A stretch of DNA of 5,705 nt from the NCBI GenBank assembly GCA_003222555.1, contig QHWL01000236.1:1-5705 (forward strand), in the 5' to 3' direction. Both the position numbers and the translations under genes were made by a program. The DNA comes from Acidobacteriota bacterium (GTDB lineage Bacteria; Acidobacteriota; Vicinamibacteria; Vicinamibacterales; CAVVIG01). Shown in pieces: positions 1 to 5,705 of the stretch. The number at the start of each line of letters is the position of its first letter. Within the stretch, counting starts at the first letter, position 1. The notes under the pieces are model-generated. The model was not told the origin of the DNA and ran no database searches. It was given only the letters and a program-made list of their open reading frames with translations.

Positions 1-823
1 TCACGTCCGACACCTCGCGCGCGATCGAGGGGATCGCGCCTTCGCACGCCGCGTCCAGCAGCCACATGCCGTGTTCGCCCCGCGTGATGAGCACGCCCTC
101 GCACCCCGCGCGCGCCCGAAAGTTGAGTGCGGCCTCGCGGACTTCTTCGTCGCTCCGGATTCGGCGATGCGTGGCTGCCTCCGCCTCACCGTGGTTGGGC
201 GTGACAATCGTGGCGCCCGCGTAGCACGTCAGGTGCGGAATCTTGGGGTCCACCACGAGCGGCGCGCCGGCGTTCTTGAGCTCGATGAGCGCTTCGATGA
301 CGCGACGGGTGACCGCGCCCTTCAGATAGTCTGAGACCAGAAGCGCTTTGGCGCCGCTCCCCAGGCGCCGGATGCGATCGACGAGCTCGTGCTCGAGCTG
401 CCCCGACACGTCTCCATCCTGTTCGTAGTCGATGCGCGCCACCTGCTGGTTCCGCTCGGTGACGATCCGCACTTTCTCGGTCGTCGGCCGGCTGGCGTCC
501 TCTACCAGCCCTGCGGCGTTGCCGCCTGCGCGAGACAACTCCTGGCGGAGCTGCGCTGCCGCGGCGTCCCGCCCGACAAGCCCCACGAGCGATGCGCGGC
601 CACCGAGCGCGATGATGTTGTGGACCACGTTGGCGGCGCCGCCCAGGCGTGTGTGCTCCGCCTGGAACTGGACGACGGGCACCGGCGCTTCGGGCGAAAT
701 CCGCGACACGTGTCCGACGATGAAGCGATCCAGCATCAAGTCGCCGACGACGAGCACCGGCAGTCCAGGGAAGCACGCGATGAGATCCCTGGCGCGGGCG
801 GCGTCGAGCGGGGCGACGCTCAT
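1..823 (-). CDS. hldE: D-glycero-beta-D-manno-heptose 7-phosphate kinase, N-terminal 274 residues (HldE/RfaE1), cut by left edge
   Basis: PfkB/ribokinase-family sugar kinase. In the known pathway this enzyme phosphorylates heptose 7-phosphate at C1 in the cytoplasm, on the way to ADP-L-glycero-D-manno-heptose for the LPS inner core. I translated the minus strand from the ATG at 823-821; the frame is open to the window edge. It matches remembered E. coli HldE closely: VVGDLMLDRF (25-34), SRISPEAPVPVV (40-51), the sugar-binding GGAANVVHN (61-69), RNQQVARIDYE (124-134), LVSDYLKGA (162-170), VDPK (191-194), TPN (208-210) and LITRGEHGM (245-253). The visible part ends at REVSDV, immediately before the place where the family has its TGAGDT anion-hole and catalytic Asp motif, so those residues are not visible. 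I cannot tell whether the gene is bifunctional (with a C-terminal adenylyltransferase) or kinase only. Its ATG overlaps the stop of the upstream ligase as ATGA (823-820). No strong Shine-Dalgarno is visible, which fits translational coupling. Confidence 0.94.
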   Translation of the reverse strand, partial: MSVAPLDAARARDLIACFPGLPVLVVGDLMLDRFIVGHVSRISPEAPVPVVQFQAEHTRLGGAANVVHNIIALGGRASLVGLVGRDAAAAQLRQELSRAGGNAAGLVEDASRPTTEKVRIVTERNQQVARIDYEQDGDVSGQLEHELVDRIRRLGSGAKALLVSDYLKGAVTRRVIEALIELKNAGAPLVVDPKIPHLTCYAGATIVTPNHGEAEAATHRRIRSDEEVREAALNFRARAGCEGVLITRGEHGMWLLDAACEGAIPSIAREVSDV

Positions 824-2004
824 GCCGTCGTGGTTCGGGCGGCGGCGAAGGGGAGCGTAATCACGCTGAGGAACAACATCAGAAACTCCGAGTCGCCGAA
901 GTTGTACTCGAACATCCCGGCTGCCAGCATCGACACCACCGCGGCCAGCGCCGCTGCCGCGAGAAACCGCTGATCGGGGTCGCGGAAGCGTTTGGCGAGT
1001 GCGACGATTAGCCCGACGACGAACCACAGCCAGAGGGCCAGCGCCGGCAGCCCGCGCTCGGCGGCGATCTGCAGCGGGACGTTGTGCAGATGCGGGTTGG
1101 TGTTCTCGACCGCGTCGGGATCGCGGTACTCGCTGTACAGCACCTGGACCATGTTTGGACCGACGCCGACAATCGGGTGCGCGCGAATCATGTGCCCGCC
1201 TTCGCGCAGCATGGCGAGCCGATCGCGATTGGTCGGATCCTTCAGATCGAACGTCGAGACGAAGCGTCCCGCGAGGGCGGCTGGCGCGACCGCGAAGAAA
1301 ATCGCCGCCACGACCGGCAGGATCGCCAGAAGCCGGAAGTCCTTGAGCGACAACAGCAGCGCTGCCGCGGCACATGCGCCGACCGCCGAGCTGCGCGTAA
1401 AGGTCACCACCACGGCAACCGCCAGCGCCGGCATCACCAGCGCAGCCCACATCCGCTCGCGGCGCCCGAACAGAATGCGAGCCAGCGCGACGCCGATCAC
1501 CAGCATTAGCAGCCCCGAGTAGGTCATGTAATGACCGAGCGTGCCTTGCGGACGCTGGTGCAGGTTGTCGTAGTGAAGGATGCCGTACTGGAAGATGCCG
1601 ACCGCGGCGCTCGCGGCTGCAAAAGAGACGATGACCGTCACCATGATCGGCGCTCGCGGGCCGGTCGCGAAACGGTACACGAGCGGGACAATCAGGAACA
1701 GCACCATCTGCTTGCAGGGAAGCAGGCTCACGCGAGGTTCCGGCGAGAACGCCGCCGAAACCAGCGTGACGGCGGCGTAGGCGGCGAGCGGCCAGAAAAA
1801 TTGCGGCACGGCGAGGCGTTCCCGCTCGAGAACGACGAGCACGAACCAGCAGGCGATTGCCACGGTCAGCAGAATCTGCGCCGCCGCGATAGAGAACTGC
1901 AGCGCACCGACCACGCCAAAGAGCGCGATCGCCCCGATCTGTTCGAGACGGCTACTGCGATCCAGCAGCGTGGTGTCGATGGCGTGTGGTACGGCGTGCG
2001 GCAT
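820..2004 (-). CDS. O-antigen ligase / polymerase family membrane protein (WaaL-like, Wzy_C domain)
   Basis: 394-residue polytopic inner-membrane protein with about ten to twelve hydrophobic segments, for example near residues 22-60, 70-86, 99-113, 119-141, 159-178, 186-200, 205-220, 224-246, 318-338 and 346-389. A long periplasmic-type loop (about 247-317) carries the family signature: NRDRLAMLREG then RAHPIVGVGP (259-284), and NPHLHNVPLQ with ERGLP (303-320). The conserved His cluster here (H305, H307) is where WaaL-type enzymes have an essential His. TFTRSSAVG (201-209) resembles the family's T-x-S/T-R-gly/ser segment, and FEYNFGDSE (365-373) the conserved C-terminal helix. Family members join undecaprenyl-linked O-antigen to lipid A-core, or polymerise glycans. 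The ligase role is inferred from neighbours: GT9 upstream and a heptose kinase overlapping downstream. A Wzy-type polymerase cannot be excluded. The start is the ATG at 2004-2002; the nearest SD-like bases (GGAA) are 15 bases away, so initiation looks weak or coupled. Confidence 0.88.
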   Translation of the reverse strand: MPHAVPHAIDTTLLDRSSRLEQIGAIALFGVVGALQFSIAAAQILLTVAIACWFVLVVLERERLAVPQFFWPLAAYAAVTLVSAAFSPEPRVSLLPCKQMVLFLIVPLVYRFATGPRAPIMVTVIVSFAAASAAVGIFQYGILHYDNLHQRPQGTLGHYMTYSGLLMLVIGVALARILFGRRERMWAALVMPALAVAVVVTFTRSSAVGACAAAALLLSLKDFRLLAILPVVAAIFFAVAPAALAGRFVSTFDLKDPTNRDRLAMLREGGHMIRAHPIVGVGPNMVQVLYSEYRDPDAVENTNPHLHNVPLQIAAERGLPALALWLWFVVGLIVALAKRFRDPDQRFLAAAALAAVVSMLAAGMFEYNFGDSEFLMLFLSVITLPFAAARTTTA

Positions 2005-2024
2005 CAGGATTACATCTTATTCCG

Positions 2025-2053
2025 GGTCCGGCTAAAGGCGGACCTCATGGTCC
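2025..2053 (-). promoter_or_regulatory. Two mutually exclusive hairpins in the GT9-ligase gap (possible RNA switch)
   Basis: This lies in the 64-base gap 2005-2068, the only non-coding stretch within the left operon. In the minus-strand transcript, GGACC (2053-2049) can pair with GGUCC (2044-2040) across a 4-base AUGA loop. Alternatively GGUCCG (2044-2039) can pair with CGGACC (2030-2025) across an 8-base loop. The middle arm is shared, so only one hairpin can form at a time. No U-tract follows, so it does not look like an intrinsic terminator. It could affect translation of the ligase or mRNA processing, but short GC-rich repeats also arise by chance. The sequence is seen directly; the function is a guess. 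Confidence 0.3.
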
Positions 2054-2068
2054 AAGGACTGAACAGCA

Positions 2069-3160
2069 TCACTCTGAAATCCGTGAAGCCGCGCGGGTCA
2101 AAGCGCGTTCGGCGGCGTCGACCACCTGTTCCGGCCGCAGCCAGGTCAGGCAGCGGAAGTCGCCCGGCGCGCACGTCCGCTGATCGCAGGGCCGGCACTC
2201 CAGGCCTGCCACTTCCACAGACTCGGTGATCCACTGCGGCGCCCGATATGGCGCCGACCGGACCGGCAGCGTCGGCCCGTAAAGGCCGACGATCGGCACC
2301 CGGCTCGTCGCCGCGACGTGCAGCGGACCGCTATCACCGCCGATATAGAGCGCCGATCGATCGACAAGCGCGCGCAGCTCGGCGAGCGAAAACTCGCCGC
2401 ACGAGAGGACGTGGTCGCGGTCGGCGGCATCGAGCAGCACGCGCGCCTGGTCGATGACGGCTCCGGCGGCCTGAAGCTCCGATGGTCCGGACGTGACGAT
2501 GACGCGGCGCCGCCGATCGCGCGCCACGAGCACCGTCACGAGCGCGACGAACGCGGCGGTCGGCCAACGCCGGAACGGGTTGCCGGCGCTCACGTGCACG
2601 ACGATCACCCGATGGTCGGCGCCGACGCCCGCGCGCGCGAGACGTTCGGCCACGGCCTCGGCGGCGCGCGCGTCGGAGCTCATTTCGACCGGAAACCTCG
2701 CGGCATCCGGAGGCGCGATGTCCAGCGCGCTGAGCAGATCCCATTGGTTCTCGACCGAATGCCGCGGCCGATGCCGTCGCGGCCGCGGCACGCGCTTCGT
2801 GTACATCCAGCTGCGTCCCACGACTTCATAGCCGAGGCGTACCGGCGCGCCGCTCAACCAGGTGAGGAGCGAGCTTCGCGGCCCGCCATGAAAATCAATC
2901 GCCATGTCGAAGCGCGAGGCTCGCAGGCGGCCAACCAGCGCGAGCTCCGCGGCGAGCCCCGCGATGCCCCGCCCTCGCGGCGCGACGATGATTTCATTGA
3001 GAAGCGGATTCCCGTCGACGATGGGGGCCGCGGCCGGTTCGACGATGTAGGTAAGGTGGGCGTCGGGAAACCGCTCGCGCAACCCGCGTACGGCGGGCGT
3101 CGTGAACACGACATCTCCGATTTGGCGAAGGCGAACCAGGAGAATCCGCTTTGGGGTAAT
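2069..3160 (-). CDS. Glycosyltransferase family 9 protein (ADP-heptose:LPS heptosyltransferase-like), unusual start
   Basis: GT-B fold transferase of the WaaC/WaaF family, which moves heptose from ADP-heptose to the LPS inner core on the cytoplasmic face of the membrane. Numbered from the GTG at 3109: FTTPAVRGLRERFP (2-15), DFHGG (72-76), AGNPFRRWP (175-183), the nucleotide-sugar signature GGDSGPLHVA (257-266), GLYGPT (275-280) and a C-terminal Cys set CRPC...C...C (305-308, 313, 320) typical of the family. The first standard start is that GTG, giving 346 residues. It would remove RILLVRLRQIGDV, which lies in frame just upstream and matches the family's first beta strand, including the Asp proposed as catalytic base in WaaC. 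I therefore extend to the ATT at 3160 (363 residues, ITPKRILLV...); ATC at 3163 is equally possible. An in-frame TAA at 3169-3167 caps any extension. The ATG at 3167-3165 is out of frame by one base. Substrate is inferred from the family and the neighbouring heptose kinase. Confidence 0.9.
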   Translation of the reverse strand: MTPKRILLVRLRQIGDVVFTTPAVRGLRERFPDAHLTYIVEPAAAPIVDGNPLLNEIIVAPRGRGIAGLAAELALVGRLRASRFDMAIDFHGGPRSSLLTWLSGAPVRLGYEVVGRSWMYTKRVPRPRRHRPRHSVENQWDLLSALDIAPPDAARFPVEMSSDARAAEAVAERLARAGVGADHRVIVVHVSAGNPFRRWPTAAFVALVTVLVARDRRRRVIVTSGPSELQAAGAVIDQARVLLDAADRDHVLSCGEFSLAELRALVDRSALYIGGDSGPLHVAATSRVPIVGLYGPTLPVRSAPYRAPQWITESVEVAGLECRPCDQRTCAPGDFRCLTWLRPEQVVDAAERALTRAASRISE

Positions 3161-3166
3161 GATCCA

Positions 3167-3337
3167 TTATTCCTCGATCGTGGCCTCGTCGATGAGCATC
3201 ACCGGGATGTCATCTCTAATCGCATACACCCGGTGGCATTTCGCGCATTTGAGCGCCGTCCCGTTCTTGACGAGCGTCACGGGCGTCTTGCAGCTGGGGC
3301 AGGCCAGAATCTCGAGCAATTCAGGGTCGACGGGCAT
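3167..3337 (-). CDS. Trm112/YcaR-like zinc-ribbon protein (UPF0434 family)
   Basis: 56-residue protein beginning MPVDPELLEILACPSC, close in length and pattern to E. coli YcaR (about 60 residues). Two Cys pairs, CPSC (13-16) and CAKC (31-34), form a four-Cys zinc site. The stretch YAIRDDIPVML (38-48) matches the family's YPIRDGIPVML-like C-terminal strand. Eukaryotic and archaeal Trm112 proteins activate methyltransferases; the role of the small bacterial versions is not settled, although ycaR sits among LPS genes (lpxK, kdsB) in E. coli. Here it is the first gene of an LPS operon, which fits. I chose the ATG at 3337-3335 over an in-frame ATG at 3382 because the earlier 15 residues (Met-Asn-Cys-Ser...) are not family-like and would cross most of the divergent intergenic region. 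No good Shine-Dalgarno precedes it. Its stop TAA overlaps an ATG (TAATG) and is in the same frame as GT9. Confidence 0.88.
   Translation of the reverse strand: MPVDPELLEILACPSCKTPVTLVKNGTALKCAKCHRVYAIRDDIPVMLIDEATIEE
3171..3175 (-). promoter_or_regulatory. Shine-Dalgarno GAGGA before the GT9 gene
   Basis: GAGGA on the minus strand lies within the last codons of the Trm112-like gene. The spacer is 7 bases to the in-frame ATC at 3163, 10 to ATT at 3160, and only 3 to the out-of-frame ATG at 3167. Spacing thus favours starting in the GT9 frame upstream of the GTG at 3109, which is far too distant for this site. It also encodes the Glu-Glu end of the upstream protein, so it could be coincidental. 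Confidence 0.45.
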
Positions 3338-3341
3338 GGCG

Positions 3342-3354
3342 GTCAATATATGAC
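3342..3354. repeat. Small inverted repeat in the divergent promoter region (possible operator)
   Basis: GTCA-ATATA-TGAC is a perfect 4-base inverted repeat with a 5-base AT spacer, centred at 3348 between two divergent genes and overlapping the candidate -10 box. An operator here could control both directions, but arms this short are common by chance. The rest of the 49-base region (3338-3386) shows only a weak plus-strand -10-like TATATG (3347-3352) with no convincing -35. Confidence 0.2.
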
Positions 3355-3373
3355 ACCTTACCGGTTTTGTGGA
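3345..3373 (-). promoter_or_regulatory. Candidate sigma70-type promoter of the left operon, possibly leaderless
   Basis: On the minus strand, TCCACA (3373-3368, 4 of 6 matches to TTGACA) is 17 bases from TATATT (3350-3345, 5 of 6 matches to TATAAT). Transcription would start near 3338, one base or so before the ATG at 3337, giving a leaderless mRNA. That agrees with the missing Shine-Dalgarno. The region is locally AT-rich in otherwise GC-rich DNA. The match is modest, and other sigma factors may be used. Confidence 0.35.
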
Positions 3374-3386
3374 ACAATTCACCCAT

Positions 3387-5422
3387 ATGAAGCTTGCCGT
3401 CCTTCTAGCCGTTCTCAGCGCGTCCCTCGCTGCCGTCGCCGCCGAGCCGGCGGGCCAGCGCCGCTCGACAGCCTCACCGCGTCCCGACCCGGTGGAGGCG
3501 CGTGGTGCTCAACCGGTGCCCGCCGCGCCCGATAAGATCGCCGAGGCGTACGGTCAGTTTCTTCTCGCGCGCCATTTCAAAGACGCAGAGAACATCGACG
3601 GAGCGATCGCGGCCTTCAAGCGCGCGATCGAGCTCGACCCGCAGGCGGCCGATGTCGTCGCCGAGCTGGCGTCGCTCTACATGCAGCAAAACCGTTTCGA
3701 CGAGGCCGTCGCGACGGGCGAGCAAGCGCTGAAGATCGCGCCGGCCAATAACGAAGCGCACCGCGTCCTTGGGCTGATCTATGCCGCGCTGTCCGAGAAC
3801 CGGCGTCCAAACGCGTCCCGGGCGCCGGGCGGCCGGCCCGATGAAAACGTGGCGAAAGGAATCCAGCATCTCGAACAGGCGCTCGATCGTCTGGTCGGCG
3901 AGCCGGATGCAACCGCGCGCGCCACGCTGGGGCGGCTTTACGTCCGAGCTGGGTCGTACGATAAGGCGATTTCGCTTCTGACCGAGCTCGTCAACCAGGA
4001 GCCGGGTTGGCAGGAAGGGCCCCAGCTGCTGGTCGAAGCCTATGCGAGCGCGGGACGGAATGCCGACGCGATCCAGTGGCTCGAGCAGGCAGTCGAATCC
4101 GACCCGCGGCTGTATGCCACGCTGGCCGATTTCTTCGAGCGCGACCGGCGGTGGAAGGACGCCGCCGGCGCGTTTGCCGAGGCGGTCAAGGCTGCGCCGC
4201 GCAACCCCGACCTGAAGAGGCGGTACGCGGCGGCGCTGCTGAATGGCGGCGGACGCCAGGCGATCGGCACGGCGCGCGACGTGCTCACCGAGGTGTTGTC
4301 GACGCGTCCCAACGACGCGCGCGCGCTGTTCCTGTTGTCGCAGGCGCAGCGGCGGCTGGGGGATCTGACTGGCGCGGAGGCGACCGCCCGCACCCTCATC
4401 GCGCAGAACATCAGAAGCCCCTGGGGCTTCTCCGCGCTCTCCGAAGCGCTCGAAGAGCGCCGGCAGTATCAGAGCGTTGTCGATACGCTGTCGACCGCCC
4501 TCGTCCAGTTCCGGTCGTCGAACGATTCGTCATTCGAGCTCGGCCTTCTGCTGCCGCATCTGGGTTCGCGTATCAGGAGCTCGGTCAGTTCGACAAGGCG
4601 ATTGCGGCGTTCGACGAAGCGCATCGTCTGTCCCCGGAGGATCCGGCCATCACCGGCTACCTGATCGAAGCCAACCTGGCGGGCAAGAAATACTCGATGG
4701 CGGCCGATCTCGCGCGTGTGGCGCGCAGCCAGAGGCCAGACGATCTGCGGCTCGCGCGACTCGAGGCGCAGGCGCTCCGCCAGACGGGAAAACCCGATCA
4801 GGGCATCGCCGTGCTGCAGGATGTCGTGAAGAAACACGCCGACGAGCCGGCGGCGTACGTCGCGCTCGCGCAGCTCTACTCGGACGCCAGTCGCGGCGCC
4901 GACGCGGTGCAGCTGCTGCGGGACGTCGAGCCGAAGTTCCCCGCCGACACGGCGATACCCTTCGAGCTTGGTGCCGTGTTCGACAAGCAGAAGCGGTTTG
5001 CGGACGCGGAGGCGGCGTTCCATCGGGTGCTTGCACGCCAGCCGGACAACGCCGCAGCGCTCAATTACCTCGGCTACATGCTGGCCGAGCGAGGCGAGCG
5101 TCTGGATGAATCGGTCCGTTACCTGAAAAAGGCGCTCGAGATCGAGCCCGACAACGGGTCGTTTCTCGACAGCCTCGGCTGGGCGTACTACAAGTCCGAC
5201 AAGCTCGATCTGGCTCTCGACAACCTGCGGCGCGCGGCCGATCAGCTGAAGACCAATTCGGTGATTCAGGATCACTACGGCGACGTGCTCTTCAAGCTGA
5301 AGCGCTACGACGAGGCGATTGCCGCCTGGACGCGGGTGCTCAGCGGCGACGGCGAATCGATCGATCGCGGAGGGATCGACAAGAAGATTCGCGCAGCGAA
5401 GCAGAAGCTCGGGAAAAAATGA
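3387..5422 (+). CDS. Secreted tetratricopeptide repeat protein, frameshifted at about 4562
   Basis: After one frame correction this reads as a 678-residue protein made almost entirely of TPR repeats. Residues 1-19 (MKLAVLLAVLSASLAAVAA) form a Sec signal peptide with a likely cut before E20, so it acts in the periplasm. Repeats run from about 52 to 655; clear ones are IDGAIAAFKRAIELDP (70-85), FDEAVATGEQALKIAP (104-119), FDKAIAAFDEAHRLSPED (402-419), a C-terminal trio around ALNYLGYML, SFLDSLGWAYY and YGDVLFKLKRYDEAIAAW, and a Lys-rich tail. Residues 1-392 are in frame 3387-4562; the rest resumes in the -1 frame from GGG 4562-4564. Without correction, the first part ends at a stop at 4662-4664 after 45-odd residues of nonsense. 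I chose ATG 3387 over the in-frame GTG 3369 because it directly precedes the signal peptide. In many Gram-negatives a similar TPR protein precedes lolB, and a lipoprotein follows here with a 4-base overlap. TPRs bind proteins; the partner is unknown. Confidence 0.85.
4560..4567 (+). other. Apparent one-base deletion (frameshift point) in the TPR gene
   Basis: CTG GGT TCG in the upstream frame breaks a perfect TPR helix. Inserting one base in the G run (GGG to GGGG) restores LLPHLGFAYQELGQFDKAI, an ideal repeat. Both flanking frames are long, open and family-like, so the shift is placed to within a few bases. No X-XXY-YYZ slippery heptamer is present. Confidence 0.85.
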
Positions 5423-5705
5423 CGGCGCGCCCTTGGATGGGCCCAGCGCGAGCGCTCGTCGCGTTTGTTGCAGTCGTGTCGGCCTCGTGCGCCGCGCCGC
5501 TCATGAAGCTGCCCCCCGGACCCGGTACGCTCGCGCCCGACGCCGCCGGCCTCCTCGCGCAGGCGACGAGCACCTGCCGCGGCGTTCGCACCTTCACCGC
5601 TGAAATCGCCGTGAGCGGATCGGTCGGCGCGATCAAAACGCGCGGCCGGCTGTCGGCGGGCCTTGCTGCTCCGGCGTCGGCGCGGCTCGAAGCCGTTGCG
5701 CCGTT
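5419..5705 (+). CDS. Putative outer-membrane lipoprotein, LolB-like by position, N-terminal 95 residues, cut by right edge
   Basis: ATG at 5419-5421 overlaps the TPR stop (ATGA 5419-5422); GGGA lies 4 bases upstream as a weak ribosome site. The frame is open to the window edge. The start is a lipoprotein signal: Arg-containing n-region, hydrophobic ALVAFVAVVSAS (12-23) and Cys24 in a lipobox-like S-A-S-C, so the mature protein would begin at a lipidated Cys. After a Pro/Gly linker, residues 43-95 (TCRGVRTFTAEIAVSGSVGAI..., then RGRLSAGL and ARLEAVAP) show the alternating pattern of the first beta strands of LolA/LolB-like lipoprotein carriers, which commonly have G-x-L-x-x-G and RLE-x-x-x-P segments. 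LolB anchors lipoproteins in the outer membrane; it often follows a TPR gene and precedes ispE. The lipoprotein call is firm; the LolB-like role is inference from fold pattern and gene order. Confidence 0.75.
   Translation, partial: MTARPWMGPARALVAFVAVVSASCAAPLMKLPPGPGTLAPDAAGLLAQATSTCRGVRTFTAEIAVSGSVGAIKTRGRLSAGLAAPASARLEAVAP

Noticed and set aside
389..973. 194-codon plus-strand open frame
   Set aside because: Antisense to the heptose kinase and the 3' end of the ligase; the minus strand carries the conserved motifs.
2025..2053. Intrinsic terminator between GT9 and ligase
   Set aside because: Hairpins are short and not followed by a U-tract in the transcript.
1531..2229. 232-codon plus-strand open frame spanning the GT9-ligase gap
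   Set aside because: Antisense to two well-supported genes; highly charged low-quality sequence typical of a shadow.
3369..3386. Earlier GTG start for the TPR gene
   Set aside because: Would add six residues before a textbook signal peptide starting at the ATG at 3387; no better ribosome site supports it.
2318..3535. 405-codon plus-strand open frame
   Set aside because: Lies opposite the GT9 and Trm112-like genes; composition is Arg/His/Asp-rich antisense shadow of GC-rich coding DNA with no recognisable domain.
4007..4561. Upstream part of the long plus-strand frame ending at 5422, as a separate gene start
   Set aside because: Before about 4562 this frame is an out-of-frame shadow of TPR sequence; only the part after 4562 is real protein.
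4560..4566. Programmed -1 ribosomal frameshift site
   Set aside because: The bases do not fit an X-XXY-YYZ slippery heptamer and no stable downstream structure is obvious, so an error or mutation is more likely.
4469..5275. 268-codon minus-strand open frame
   Set aside because: Exactly antisense to the TPR C-terminal half, which has strong repeat motifs on the plus strand; no family-like sequence on the minus strand.

Overview
The window is GC-rich, gene-dense DNA with almost no non-coding sequence. It looks like a chromosomal segment from a Gram-negative, LPS-making bacterium. The heptose kinase, glycosyltransferase, O-antigen ligase and a TPR + lipoprotein pair fit a diderm outer membrane. 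The style of the proteins (Ala/Arg/Asp-rich, short overlapping operons) and the linkage of a Trm112-like protein with a family 9 glycosyltransferase suggest an Acidobacteriota (Vicinamibacteria-like) or deltaproteobacterial-type genome. That taxonomic guess is inference only.

Layout. Two transcription units diverge from a 49-base intergenic region (3338-3386). The left unit is read on the minus strand, from right to left: a 56-residue Trm112/YcaR-like zinc-ribbon protein (3337-3167), a GT9 heptosyltransferase-family protein (about 3160-2069), an O-antigen ligase/polymerase-family membrane protein (2004-820), and the N-terminal 274 residues of a D-glycero-beta-D-manno-heptose 7-phosphate kinase (HldE/RfaE1), which runs off the left edge. 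The right unit is on the plus strand: a secreted tetratricopeptide repeat protein (3387-5422) that needs a one-base frame correction, then the start of a lipoprotein (5419 to the right edge) in the position where LolB-type lipoproteins often sit.

How the genes fit together. The kinase contributes to ADP-heptose synthesis, a GT9 enzyme typically transfers heptose to the LPS inner core, and the ligase attaches O-antigen to lipid A-core in the periplasm. The left unit is therefore a compact LPS core/O-antigen operon. The right unit (TPR protein, then a LolB-like lipoprotein) probably also serves the outer membrane, in lipoprotein delivery or assembly. Junctions are tight: Trm112/GT9 meet at a TAA, and ligase/kinase and TPR/lipoprotein each overlap by 4 bases (ATGA).

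Oddities. (1) The GT9 gene has no standard start codon that keeps its conserved N-terminal strand and catalytic-type Asp. (2) The TPR gene is split by an apparent one-base deletion at about 4562-4564. (3) The 64-base gap before the ligase can form two mutually exclusive hairpins, followed by a minimal AUG-UAA element. (4) The Trm112-like gene has a promoter-like sequence placed so that its mRNA could be leaderless. I found no mobile element, CRISPR array, RNA gene or clearly novel system.
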